From Streptomyces sp. HPF1205 (GTDB lineage: Bacteria; Actinomycetota; Actinomycetes; Streptomycetales; Streptomycetaceae): 64,000 nt of DNA. The notes beneath the pieces were generated by a model. That model did not search any database, was not told where the DNA came from, and saw only the letters and a list, made by a program, of their open reading frames with translations. A program made the translations under genes and the position numbers. Positions within the stretch are counted from its first letter, which is position 1; each line of letters begins with the position of its first letter. Positions 24,429 to 32,713 of the stretch are shown here, piece after piece. The stretch is from contig NZ_JAINVH010000028.1 in assembly GCF_020400825.1 (NCBI RefSeq), positions 46,403 through 110,402 of the forward strand, in the 5' to 3' direction.

Positions 24429-26498
24429 ATGGCCCAGGACACATCCGCCGCCGCGGCTCCCGCGGCGGCGGCGGGCGAGCCCCAGGACAAGCGGGCGGTC
24501 CGTCTCGCGATCGGCGCGCTTGCGCTGGGCCTGCTGCTGGCGGCCCTCGACCAGACCATCGTGTCCACCGCGCTGCCCACGATCGTGAGCGACCTGGGCG
24601 GCATCGACCACCTGTCCTGGGTCGTCACCGCCTACCTGCTGGCCTCGACCGCGGCGACGCCGCTGTGGGGCAAGCTCGGCGACATGTACGGCCGCAAACG
24701 GCTGTACCAGGCGGTCATCGTGCTCTTCCTGCTCGGTTCCGCGCTGTGCGGGGTCGCCCGGTCGATGGGCGAGCTGATCGCCTTCCGGGCGGTGCAGGGG
24801 CTGGGCGGCGGCGGCCTCATCGTCCTGTCGATGGCCATCGTCGGCGACATCGTGCCGCCCCGCGACCGGGGCCGCTACCAGGGCGTGTTCGGCGCCGTGT
24901 TCGGCGCGGCCAGCGTGCTCGGGCCGCTGCTGGGCGGAGTGTTCACCGAGCAGCTCTCCTGGCGCTGGGTGTTCTACGTCAACCTGCCGATCGGCGCCGT
25001 CGCCCTCGCCGTGATCGCCGCGGTCCTGCACATTCCGGCCCGCCGTACCCGCCACCGCATCGACTACCTGGGCATGGGCGTGGTGGCGGCCGCCGCCACC
25101 TGCCTGGTCCTGGTCACCTCGCTGGGCGGCACCACCTGGGCCTGGGGCTCGGCGGGCATCGTCGGCCTGGCGGTGGCCGGCGTCCTGCTCGTCGCGCTCT
25201 TCGTGTTCGTCGAGCGCCGCGCCGCGGAACCGGTGCTGCCGCCCCGGCTGTTCACGGTGCGCACCTTCACCCTGTGCTCCGCGATCTCCTTCGTCGTCGG
25301 CTTCGCGATGTTCGGCGCGATGACGTACCTGCCGACGTTCCTGCAGGTCGTGCACGGCTACTCGCCGACCTTGTCCGGTGTCCACCTGATCCCGATGGTC
25401 GTGGGCCTGCTCATCTCGTCCACCGGCTCCGGCCAGATCGTCAGCCACACCGGGCGCTACAAGGTCTTCCCGGTCGCCGGCACCGCCGTGGTCACCGTCG
25501 GACTCCTGCTGCTGCACCGGCTCGACGAGTTCACCGCGACCTGGCTGCTGAGCCTGTACCTGTTCGTCTTCGGCTTCGGGCTCGGCCTGGTGATGCAGGT
25601 GCTGGTGCTCGCCGTGCAGAACGCCGTCGACTACGACGACCTCGGCGCGGCGACCTCCGGCGCCACCTTCTTCCGCTCGATCGGCGCGTCCTTCGGGGTG
25701 TCCGTCTTCGGCACCGTCTTCACCAACCAGCTCCGGGACAAGCTGGTCTCCGCCCTGCGCGGAGTGCCGGTGCCGCCGGGCTTCCGCCCGGCCTCCCTCC
25801 AGGCCGACCCCACGTCCGTCGCCCGCCTGCCGTCGGCGATCAAGGCGCCGGTGCTGCACGCGTACTCCACCTCGATCACCACGGTGTTCCTGTACGCGGC
25901 GCCGGTCGCCCTCGCCGCCTTCGTCCTGTCCTGGTTCCTCAAGGAGCAGCCGCTGCGCGGGACGGTGACCGTGCCCGACGCCAGCGAGACCATCGGCACC
26001 AACCCGGTCGACCGCTCCTCCCTGGACGAGATCGCCCGCTGCCTGTCGCTGCTGGGCAGCCGGGAGGCGCGCCACGACCTGTACCGGCGCATCACCGACA
26101 TGGCCGGTCTGGACATCCACCCGGCCACGAGCTGGCTGCTGCTGCGGCTGGCCCGCGACGGGGAGGACGACCCGGTCGAGCTCGCCGAGCACACCACCGT
26201 GCCGTCCGCGCTCATCGAGTCCGCCGCCGTGGAGGCCGAGTCGCGCGGCTACGCGACCCGGGAGGGCAACCCGCTGCGGCTGACCGAGTCCGGTCTGCTG
26301 CTCGCCGACCGCCTGGTCGAGGCCCGCCGCTCCGTCCTGGCCGGACTCCTCGGCGACTGGGACCCCGCGGCCCACTCCGAACTCGCCGCGCTCGTCAACA
26401 AGTTGAGTACCGAGCTGTGCGGCGGCGACACCGACCGCCCCGAGCCGCGGGTACACCGCCGTACCTCCCACGGCACGGCGGCCGACCGCGCGGCCTGA
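24429..26498 (+). CDS. DHA2-type MFS efflux pump with C-terminal MarR-like domain
   Basis: 689 aa, about 200 longer than ordinary 14-TM EmrB/QacA pumps. The transporter part has motif D1 ALDQTIVSTALPTIV (about 39-53), motif A GKLGDMYGRKRLYQ (about 78-91) and motif C-like VLGPLLGGVFTE (about 158-169). After the last TM (about residue 510) comes a soluble region. Residues about 555-665 look like a winged helix: SWLLLRLARDG, then DDPVELAEHTTVPSALIESA and RGYATREGNPLRLTESG, a MarR-like recognition helix and wing. ATG with GAGGGAG upstream. The substrate is unknown; the fused domain may sense ligand or damp activity. Confidence 0.9.
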   Translation: MAQDTSAAAAPAAAAGEPQDKRAVRLAIGALALGLLLAALDQTIVSTALPTIVSDLGGIDHLSWVVTAYLLASTAATPLWGKLGDMYGRKRLYQAVIVLFLLGSALCGVARSMGELIAFRAVQGLGGGGLIVLSMAIVGDIVPPRDRGRYQGVFGAVFGAASVLGPLLGGVFTEQLSWRWVFYVNLPIGAVALAVIAAVLHIPARRTRHRIDYLGMGVVAAAATCLVLVTSLGGTTWAWGSAGIVGLAVAGVLLVALFVFVERRAAEPVLPPRLFTVRTFTLCSAISFVVGFAMFGAMTYLPTFLQVVHGYSPTLSGVHLIPMVVGLLISSTGSGQIVSHTGRYKVFPVAGTAVVTVGLLLLHRLDEFTATWLLSLYLFVFGFGLGLVMQVLVLAVQNAVDYDDLGAATSGATFFRSIGASFGVSVFGTVFTNQLRDKLVSALRGVPVPPGFRPASLQADPTSVARLPSAIKAPVLHAYSTSITTVFLYAAPVALAAFVLSWFLKEQPLRGTVTVPDASETIGTNPVDRSSLDEIARCLSLLGSREARHDLYRRITDMAGLDIHPATSWLLLRLARDGEDDPVELAEHTTVPSALIESAAVEAESRGYATREGNPLRLTESGLLLADRLVEARRSVLAGLLGDWDPAAHSELAALVNKLSTELCGGDTDRPEPRVHRRTSHGTAADRAA

Positions 26499-26660
26499 CC
26501 CTCCCGGCCGGGACGTACGCGGCCTCGCGGGGGGCGCGCAGGGGGCCGGACATCCCGTCATCGCCCCCCGGCCTCTGCGCCCTTGGCCGGAATCGGAGTT
26601 TGGCGGCACCGGCAGCGGCAACGCGAACCGGGGAGAGCGGGGAGAGACGGGAGGCACGTG

Positions 26661-27458
26661 ATGTCCACAGGAGCGGTGATCGCCGTCGTCGTCGTGGCGG
26701 CCGTCGTGGTGTGCGCCATAGCCGCGGCGATGGCCATGATGCGCGGCGGCGGCAGCACGATGGGGGTCAAGCGGCGGTTCGGCCCGGAATACGAGCGGGC
26801 ACTGGCACGCAACGACGGCGACGTGAAGGCGACGCGGCGGGAACTGAGCGAACGGGTCAAGCGGTTCGGCGGGCTCCGGCGCGAGCCGCTGTCCGCGCAG
26901 GACCGCGACCGGTACATGACGAGCTGGGCGGGAGTGCAGACCCGGTTCGTGGACGAGCCGGCGGCGGCCGTCAACGAGGCGGACCGGCTGCTGGCCGGGC
27001 TCGCGGCCGAACGCGGCTTCCCCGGCGCCGACTCGCCCGACCACTTCAACGCCCTTTCCGTGCACCACCCGCACGAGATCCAGGGCTACCGGCACGCCCA
27101 CGCGCTGGCCGAGCACGGCCCGGTCGGACGGCAGGCGACGGAGGAGCTGCGGCAGGCGCTGCTGGGCGCGCGCGCCCTGTTCGACGTGCTCGTCGAGGAC
27201 GTGAGCCCCGAACCGGTCCCCGCGGCCGGGACGACCGCGCCCGTCACCGCGGGCGCGGCGGCGGCACCCTCCCTGGAGAAGGGCCCCGAGGCGGACGGGA
27301 CGCGGGGCGCGGACCCGGCGGGCACGGCCGACCCCGACGCGGCCGACAGGGAGGAAGCGCTCGCCGGCGGACCCGGCCGCCGCGGCGGCCCCCTCGCCCA
27401 GCGGTTCGCCGGCCTGACCGGCGGCCGGCGCGGCGGCCACGGCGGCGACCAGGCCTGA
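26661..27458 (+). CDS. Membrane-anchored unknown protein, first of a related pair
   Basis: 265-aa protein. Residues 1-28 form an N-terminal TM (AVIAVVVVAAVVVCAIAAAM), then a basic segment and a helical domain, about 80-175, with TRFVDEPAAAVNEADRLLAG and ATEELRQALLGARALFDVLV. The C-terminal 80 residues are Ala/Gly/Pro-rich and probably disordered. The helical domain is homologous to the next gene's C-terminal domain: both have FVD(E/D)P..AV..AD..L and TEELR.AL..(A/Y)R. ATG with GGGAGG 8 nt upstream. Function unknown. Confidence 0.8.
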   Translation: MSTGAVIAVVVVAAVVVCAIAAAMAMMRGGGSTMGVKRRFGPEYERALARNDGDVKATRRELSERVKRFGGLRREPLSAQDRDRYMTSWAGVQTRFVDEPAAAVNEADRLLAGLAAERGFPGADSPDHFNALSVHHPHEIQGYRHAHALAEHGPVGRQATEELRQALLGARALFDVLVEDVSPEPVPAAGTTAPVTAGAAAAPSLEKGPEADGTRGADPAGTADPDAADREEALAGGPGRRGGPLAQRFAGLTGGRRGGHGGDQA

Positions 27459-27686
27459 CGCACCGCCACACCACGACCGCGCACACCCTTTCGGGCACTT
27501 CGCGGACTTCGCGGAATCCAAAGAACCGGGGACCACAGGTCGGGCGCTCCGGGGAGGCGACGGCATCCCTTCCCGGAGCGCCTTCCCCGACCCGTACGCA
27601 CACGCACGCGCATAGGCATACGTACACGCGGCACGCGCACCCGCGGCCCGCCGCCGGCAGCCCCAGGACCCAGAAAGACGAGGACG

Positions 27687-28271
27687 ATGACCGCACAGCA
27701 GGAACGCGAGCAACAGCGGGCGGTCCGCGAGGACCAGGACCGGCCGGAGGCCGAGGCCGGGGCGGCCCCCGCCCGCGCGCCGGAGTCCGGCAACCCGACG
27801 CCCGGCCTCCTCCGTGAGCCCGGCGCCCCCGCGCCCGGCGTCCCGGAGCCCGGCGTCCCGGAGCCCGCAGAGCCCGGCGCCGGAAGCGCGCCCGTACCCC
27901 CGTCCGAAACACCCGCGTCCGAATCACCCGCGTCCGAAGCACCCGCGACAGCTCCGGCCTCCGCCGCCGGGGCTCCGCCCGGGCCCCCGGCCGGGCAGGA
28001 GACGGACCCCGTCGCCGAGATGGACCGGCTCGGGCGGCGCATGGACCGGGCCGTCGGCGGCTTCGTGGACGATCCGCGGCGCGCCGTGAAGGACGCGGAC
28101 GCCGTACTGGAGGAGACGGTCGAACGTCTGGCGCGGCTGCTCGCCGAGCGCCGCCGGGAACTGCGCGAGAGCTGGAACACGCGGGACGGCGAGGCGGCCG
28201 GCACGGAGGAGCTGCGGATCGCGCTGACCCGGTACCGGGACATGACCCGGCACCTGCTCACCGTCGCTTAG
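27687..28271 (+). CDS. Unknown protein, second of a related pair
   Basis: 194-aa soluble protein. The first 105 residues are low-complexity (Pro/Ala/Glu with repeats such as VPEPGVPEPAEPG and ASESPASEAPATAP). The last 90 form a helical domain, GGFVDDPRRAVKDADAVLEE to TEELRIALTRYRDMTRHLL, homologous to the domain in the gene 228 nt upstream. It has no TM, so it could interact with its membrane-bound relative. Overlaps the convergent ECF S-component stop codon by 4 nt. Function unknown. Confidence 0.8.
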   Translation: MTAQQEREQQRAVREDQDRPEAEAGAAPARAPESGNPTPGLLREPGAPAPGVPEPGVPEPAEPGAGSAPVPPSETPASESPASEAPATAPASAAGAPPGPPAGQETDPVAEMDRLGRRMDRAVGGFVDDPRRAVKDADAVLEETVERLARLLAERRRELRESWNTRDGEAAGTEELRIALTRYRDMTRHLLTVA

Positions 28272-29206
28272 GACCCGCCGGACCCGTCGGGCCCGCCGGA
28301 CGGCCCGGCGGCCGGCGGGTCGAAGGACGCGGCGGCGGTGAACGCCGCTCGGCGGGTGGCCCGGCGCAAGGCGCGCAGCACGGGGGGCCCGAGGGCGAAG
28401 GAGAGGACGGCGGTCAGGGCGGCGCGGGGCAGGTCCCAGCCGAGCGACGTCGTCAGGCAGTAGGTGGCGAACCGGGCCAGGTTCGTGCCCAGGGAGGCGT
28501 GCGGGTCGTAGGAGATGTCCGAGGCGAGCCCGGCGATGTAGGGCCAGCCCTGGAGGTTCATCACGGTGCCGTACGCGACCGCGGACACCGCCCCGTACCC
28601 GGCGAGCAGGGCGAGTTCGGCCCGGCCGCGCAGGCGATGGGCGCCCGGCAGCAGCCCGGCGCCCATCGCCACCCAGCCCATGGCGAGCATCTGGTACGGC
28701 AGCCACGGACCGACCCCGCCGGTCAGCAGCGCCGAGGCGAACATCGTCAGCGAGCCCAGCGTGAACCCGAAGCCGGGCCCGAGCACCCGCCCCGACAGCA
28801 CCATCAGGAAGAACATCGGCTCGATCCCGGCCGTCCCCGCGCCCAGCGGCCGCAGGGCGGCCCCGGCCGCCGCCAGCATCCCCAGCATCGCCACGGCCTT
28901 GGCGTCCATGCCGGTGTCCGCGATCGTGGCGATCACCACGGCCACCAGCAGCGGCAGCAGCGCCGTGAACAGCCAGGGCGCGTCGGCGCTGTGCGCGGCC
29001 ACGGCGGAGCCGTGCGCGGCCAGCAGCGGCCAGCAGAAGGCGGCGGCGCCCACCGCGGACACGAGCGCGAGCACGGCCGCGGACCGTACGCCCAGGCGCA
29101 CCGGACGCACCTGGGCGTCGAGCCGGGTCCGCGCGGCCCTCGCGGCAAGGGGCGCGGGTGGCGCGGCCGCCCGGCCCCCGGCCGCCGGCCCGGGCGCCGC
29201 GGTCAC
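28268..29206 (-). CDS. ECF transporter S-component (vitamin-type substrate binder)
   Basis: 312-aa membrane protein with about six to eight TM after a 40-residue Ala/Pro-rich N-terminus. Typical S-component features are the short loop GIEPMFFLMVLSGRVLGPGFGF, the Ala-x-Ala-x-Gly-rich first helices and GGVGPWLPYQMLAMGWVAMGAGLL, where substrates bind in ECF systems. GTG 29206 overlaps the ATPase stop codon (GTGA). It is the last gene of the five-gene operon. The substrate cannot be read from sequence; cobalamin-related compounds are my leading guess from the two surface proteins upstream. Confidence 0.85.
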   Translation of the reverse strand: MTAAPGPAAGGRAAAPPAPLAARAARTRLDAQVRPVRLGVRSAAVLALVSAVGAAAFCWPLLAAHGSAVAAHSADAPWLFTALLPLLVAVVIATIADTGMDAKAVAMLGMLAAAGAALRPLGAGTAGIEPMFFLMVLSGRVLGPGFGFTLGSLTMFASALLTGGVGPWLPYQMLAMGWVAMGAGLLPGAHRLRGRAELALLAGYGAVSAVAYGTVMNLQGWPYIAGLASDISYDPHASLGTNLARFATYCLTTSLGWDLPRAALTAVLSFALGPPVLRALRRATRRAAFTAAASFDPPAAGPSGGPDGSGGS

Positions 29207-30825
29207 GGCGCCGCCTCCAGGGCGCGGGCGACCTGGCCGACCGTCAGCCAGGGAGCCGGGGCGAGGATCTTCGCGACCTGGGGCGCGAACGCGGGGGAGG
29301 AGACGACCACCTCGGCGGCCGGGCCGTCGGCGACGATCTCGCCGTCGGCCAGGACGACGACGCGGTGCGCCAGATCCGCGGCAAGTTCCACGTCGTGCGT
29401 GGCCAGGACGATCGCGTGCCCCGCCGCGGCGAGCGCCCGCAGGTGGGCGACCAGGCGGGACTTTGCGGCGTAGTCGAGGCCGCGGGTCGGCTCGTCCAGC
29501 AGCAGCACCGGGGGCTCGGCGGTGAGGACCACGGCCAGGGCGAGGGCCAGGCGCTGGCCCTCGGACAGGTCGCGCGGGTGGGCGTCGTCCGGAACGCCGG
29601 GCAGCAGCTCCGCGACAAGGGCGCGGCAGCTTCCCGGGGCCGCGGCGGCGTCGCGGTCGGCGGCGGCGCACTCGGCGGCGACCGTGTCCGCGTACAGCAG
29701 GTCGCGCGGCTCCTGGGGGACGAGGCCGACGCGGCGCACCAGCTCGGCGGGCCGGGTGCGGTGCGGGACAGCGCCGCCGACGTCCACCGTGCCCGAGGCG
29801 GGGGTGTGCAGGCCCACCAGGGTGGACAGCAGGGTGGACTTCCCGGCGCCGTTGCGGCCCATGAGCGCCACCGTCTCGCCCGCCCGCACCTCCAGGCCGA
29901 CACCGCGCAGCACCTCGCGCCGGCCGCGCCGCACCGCCAGCCCCCTGACCTGTACGAGGGGTGTGCCGGGAACGGGTCCGGCCGCGGCCGCCCCGGCGTC
30001 AGGTGCCGCGCCGGCCAGGCGTTCCCGCAGGGGCGCGGCCCGGCGGCGGGCGTCCCGTACCGACAGGGGAAGCGGCGACCAGCCCGCCAGCCGGCCCAGC
30101 GCGACCACCGGCGGCTGGACCGGCGAGACGGCCATGACGTCGGCGGGCGGGCCGGCCAGCGCGGGCGCGCCGGGGGAGGGGAGCAGCACGACCTGGTCGG
30201 CGTACTGCACCACGCGCTCCAGGCGGTGCTCGGCCATCAGCACGGTCGTGCCGAGGTCGTGCACCAGCCGCTGCAGGACCGCCAGCACCTCCTCGGCCGC
30301 GCCCGGGTCCAGCGCCGAGGTCGGCTCGTCCAGGACCAGGACCGAGGGGTGGACGGTCAGGACGGAGCCGATCGCGACCCGCTGCCGCTGGCCGCCGGAC
30401 AACGTGGCGATCGGCCGGTCCCGCAGGTCGGCCAGGCCCAGCAGGTCCAGGGTCTCCTCGACGCGGCGGCGCATCGTCTCGGCCGGCAGCCCCAGCGACT
30501 CCATGCCGTAGGCGAGTTCGTCCTCGACGATGTCGGTGACGAAGTGGGACAGCGGGTCCTGGCCGACCGTCCCGACGACGTCGGCGAGTTCCCGCGGCTT
30601 GTGGGTACGGGTGTCGCGCCCGGCCACCGTCACCCTGCCGGACAGCCGGCCGCCGGTGAAGTGGGGTACGAGGCCGCTGACGGCGTTCAGCAGGGTGGAC
30701 TTGCCGACCCCGGACGGGCCGACCAGCAGGCACAGTTCGCCCTCCGGGACGGTGAGGTCGATGCCGCGCACGGCGGGCGCGGCGGCGCCCTCGTAGGTCA
30801 CCGTGACGTCCTCGAACCGGATCAC
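29203..30825 (-). CDS. ECF transporter duplicated ATPase (EcfA1A2-type fusion)
   Basis: 540-aa protein with two complete ABC ATPase domains. Domain 1 (1-225): Walker A GPSGVGKST, signature LSGGQRQRV, Walker B VLVLDEPTSALD. Domain 2 (about 300-540): Walker A GRNGAGKST, signature LSEGQRLALA, Walker B VLLLDEPTRGLD, H-loop VLATHD. Fused ATPases are common for actinobacterial ECF/CbiO systems. GTG 30825 has GGAGG 7 nt upstream and overlaps the T-component stop; the end overlaps the S-component start. It energises the transporter from the cytoplasmic side. Confidence 0.95.
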   Translation of the reverse strand: MIRFEDVTVTYEGAAAPAVRGIDLTVPEGELCLLVGPSGVGKSTLLNAVSGLVPHFTGGRLSGRVTVAGRDTRTHKPRELADVVGTVGQDPLSHFVTDIVEDELAYGMESLGLPAETMRRRVEETLDLLGLADLRDRPIATLSGGQRQRVAIGSVLTVHPSVLVLDEPTSALDPGAAEEVLAVLQRLVHDLGTTVLMAEHRLERVVQYADQVVLLPSPGAPALAGPPADVMAVSPVQPPVVALGRLAGWSPLPLSVRDARRRAAPLRERLAGAAPDAGAAAAGPVPGTPLVQVRGLAVRRGRREVLRGVGLEVRAGETVALMGRNGAGKSTLLSTLVGLHTPASGTVDVGGAVPHRTRPAELVRRVGLVPQEPRDLLYADTVAAECAAADRDAAAAPGSCRALVAELLPGVPDDAHPRDLSEGQRLALALAVVLTAEPPVLLLDEPTRGLDYAAKSRLVAHLRALAAAGHAIVLATHDVELAADLAHRVVVLADGEIVADGPAAEVVVSSPAFAPQVAKILAPAPWLTVGQVARALEAAP

Positions 30826-31925
30826 GGGCGCGCCTCCTTCGCGGGGGCCGGGGCCACGAACGCCGGGAGCAGGCCCACCAGGACGGACAGCGCGGGCCAC
30901 AGCGGCAGGGTGGGGGCGGTCAGCGGGTACGCGGGCGGGTCGAGCGGGCCGGGCGCGTACCGGGAGGCGGCGATCATCGCCGCCGCGACCGCGACGCCCG
31001 AGCCGGCCACCAGCCAGGCGCGCGGCCCCCACGGGTCGGGGCGGTACCGGGTGCGGACCGAACGGCGGCCGCCCAGGCGCAGCCCGGCCAGCGCGCAGGC
31101 CAGGCCGGCCAGCAGCACCCACAGGCCGTAGCCGGAACCGGCGGCGGACAGCAGCCCGTACGTCCCGGCGCACACGCCCATCAGGCCGCCGAGGGTGAGC
31201 GCCGCCGTCGCGCGCCGCACGCGGACCGGGACGTGGGCCGTGCGCCCGTATCCGCGCGCGTCCATGGCGGCGGCCAGCGCGACGGAACGTTCCAGCGCGC
31301 CTTCCAGCACCGGCAGGCCCACCTGGAGCAGGGCGCGCACGCCGCGGTCGTCGCGGCCGCGCAGGCGGCGGGCGGCGCGCAGCCGTGAGACGTCGGCGAC
31401 CAGGTGCGGGGCGAAGGTCATGGCGACGACGACGGCGACACCGGCCTCGTACAGCGCCCCGGGCAGCGACTTGAGCAGGCGGGCCGGGTTGGCCAGCGCG
31501 TTCGCCGCGCCGACGCAGACCAGCAGCGCGGCGAGCTTCATCCCGTCCCGCAACGCGAACACCAGCCCCTCCGCGGTCACCCGGCCGCCCAGCCGCACCC
31601 CTTGCGCCCAGTGCGGCAGCGGCACTTCGGGCAGCGTCATCACCACATGGGTACCCGGCACGGGCGAGCCCAGCAGCACCGCGAAGAACAGCCTGATGGC
31701 GAGCACCGCGAGCCCCAGCCGCAGGAAGGCGCCGTAGGAGCGGGCCCACGGCGCGTCGGTGCGACGCGCGGCCACGACGTACCCGGCGACCGCCACCACC
31801 AGGGCGAGCAGGAGGGGGTCGGTGGTGCGCGAGGCGGCCGTGGCCAGGCCCAGCGCCCACAGCCACCAGGCGCCCGCGTGCAGGGCGTTGGCCCGGTCGG
31901 CGCGGGGCGCCCCCCGGAGCGTCAC
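30822..31925 (-). CDS. ECF transporter T-component (EcfT/CbiQ family)
   Basis: 367-aa integral membrane protein with the two coupling motifs of EcfT proteins, RAARRLRGRDD and AAAMDARGYGRTAH (both Ala-Arg-Gly-like, about residues 190-240), which contact the ATPases. TM segments lie near 20-60, 75-95, 130-175 and 240-345; the C-terminal extra TM are more than the usual number. I prefer GTG 31925, which overlaps the previous stop (GTGA) as elsewhere in this operon; ATG 31949 is an alternative. Same operon as both surface proteins. Confidence 0.92.
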   Translation of the reverse strand: MTLRGAPRADRANALHAGAWWLWALGLATAASRTTDPLLLALVVAVAGYVVAARRTDAPWARSYGAFLRLGLAVLAIRLFFAVLLGSPVPGTHVVMTLPEVPLPHWAQGVRLGGRVTAEGLVFALRDGMKLAALLVCVGAANALANPARLLKSLPGALYEAGVAVVVAMTFAPHLVADVSRLRAARRLRGRDDRGVRALLQVGLPVLEGALERSVALAAAMDARGYGRTAHVPVRVRRATAALTLGGLMGVCAGTYGLLSAAGSGYGLWVLLAGLACALAGLRLGGRRSVRTRYRPDPWGPRAWLVAGSGVAVAAAMIAASRYAPGPLDPPAYPLTAPTLPLWPALSVLVGLLPAFVAPAPAKEARP

Positions 31926-32713
31926 GAGCGGCGGCGGCGGGCCTGCCATACGGCGGCTCCGCCGAGCAGGAGCACGGCGCCGCCCCCCGCGTACAGGCCC
32001 AGGGCGGGGCCGTCGCCATGGTGCCCGGACGCGCGACCCGCCGACGGCGCACCGGCACCGGCACCGTCGCCGGAGCCTTTGCCGGAGCCGCCGTTCGGGC
32101 CCTTGCCCGACCCGCCGCCCGACCCGCCGGCGGCGTCACCGTTCGACCCGCCGTCCGACCCGCCCTTCGCCGACACCTGCTCGCCGCAGCCGGCCGCCGG
32201 GTAGCCGTCGATGGCGCACAGGATGCCGGAAGAGTCGTAGCGCAGGGGCTTGGCCACGGCCGCCAAGGCGTCGGCGGAGCTGGCGTCCTCGGGCACCCGG
32301 GCGCAGGCGGTACGCGGGCCCCGCGCGGGTGTCTCGCCGGCGGGCGCGTCGGCGTCCGTACCGGCGTCGATGACGAGGGCGACGCGTTTGCGGCCGGGGG
32401 CCGGCGGCGTGTGGGCGCACACGGTGGCGAAGGCGGGCGTCTCGCGCGGCCGGGTGGCCTTGTCGGCCGCGTCCCGGCTCACCGCGAACCGCCACCCCTC
32501 CACGTCCCCGTCATGGGGTGTGTGGAAGGCGGGCCCGGTCTGCGCGTACGTCCAGGCGCCGTCCGCACCGAGCAGCCAGTACGACCAGTACCGGTAGCCG
32601 GTGGCCCGGGCGGGGGCCGCAGCCAAGGTGACGAGGACAAGCGCGGCCATTGCCGCGAGTACCGCCGCCGGAAGGGCGCGGACGGTACGGGTGACGCGGG
32701 CGGGCCGGCGCAT
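31922..32713 (-). CDS. Secreted, C-terminally anchored protein (SCO2322-like; DUF4430/transcobalamin beta-domain resemblance)
   Basis: 263-aa exported protein with a signal peptide (residues 1-38, PAAVLAAMAALVLVTLAAAPARA), a beta-rich core and a C-terminal TM (LGLYAGGGAVLLLGGAAVWQ) plus RRRR. The core starts YRYWSYWLLGADGAWTYAQTG, then DGDVEGWRFAV, and ends SSGILCAIDGYPAAGCG. This reminds me of DUF4430 domains, the second domain of transcobalamins and intrinsic factor. A Gly/Ser/Lys spacer of about 60 residues follows. The ATG overlaps the previous stop. Substrate capture at the outer face is inferred from the operon; the DUF4430 similarity is by eye. Confidence 0.8.
   Translation of the reverse strand: MRRPARVTRTVRALPAAVLAAMAALVLVTLAAAPARATGYRYWSYWLLGADGAWTYAQTGPAFHTPHDGDVEGWRFAVSRDAADKATRPRETPAFATVCAHTPPAPGRKRVALVIDAGTDADAPAGETPARGPRTACARVPEDASSADALAAVAKPLRYDSSGILCAIDGYPAAGCGEQVSAKGGSDGGSNGDAAGGSGGGSGKGPNGGSGKGSGDGAGAGAPSAGRASGHHGDGPALGLYAGGGAVLLLGGAAVWQARRRRS

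Noticed and set aside
24315..27713. 1132-codon minus-strand frame
   Set aside because: It is the antisense shadow of the DHA2 pump and unknown genes; composition is His/Gln/Glu-rich from reversed GC codons.
23081..27817. 1578-codon open frame on the + strand
   Set aside because: It is antisense or out of frame to the peptidoglycan-binding gene, the DHA2 pump and the unknown pair, all of which have conserved motifs. Long open frames are common on shadow frames at this GC content.
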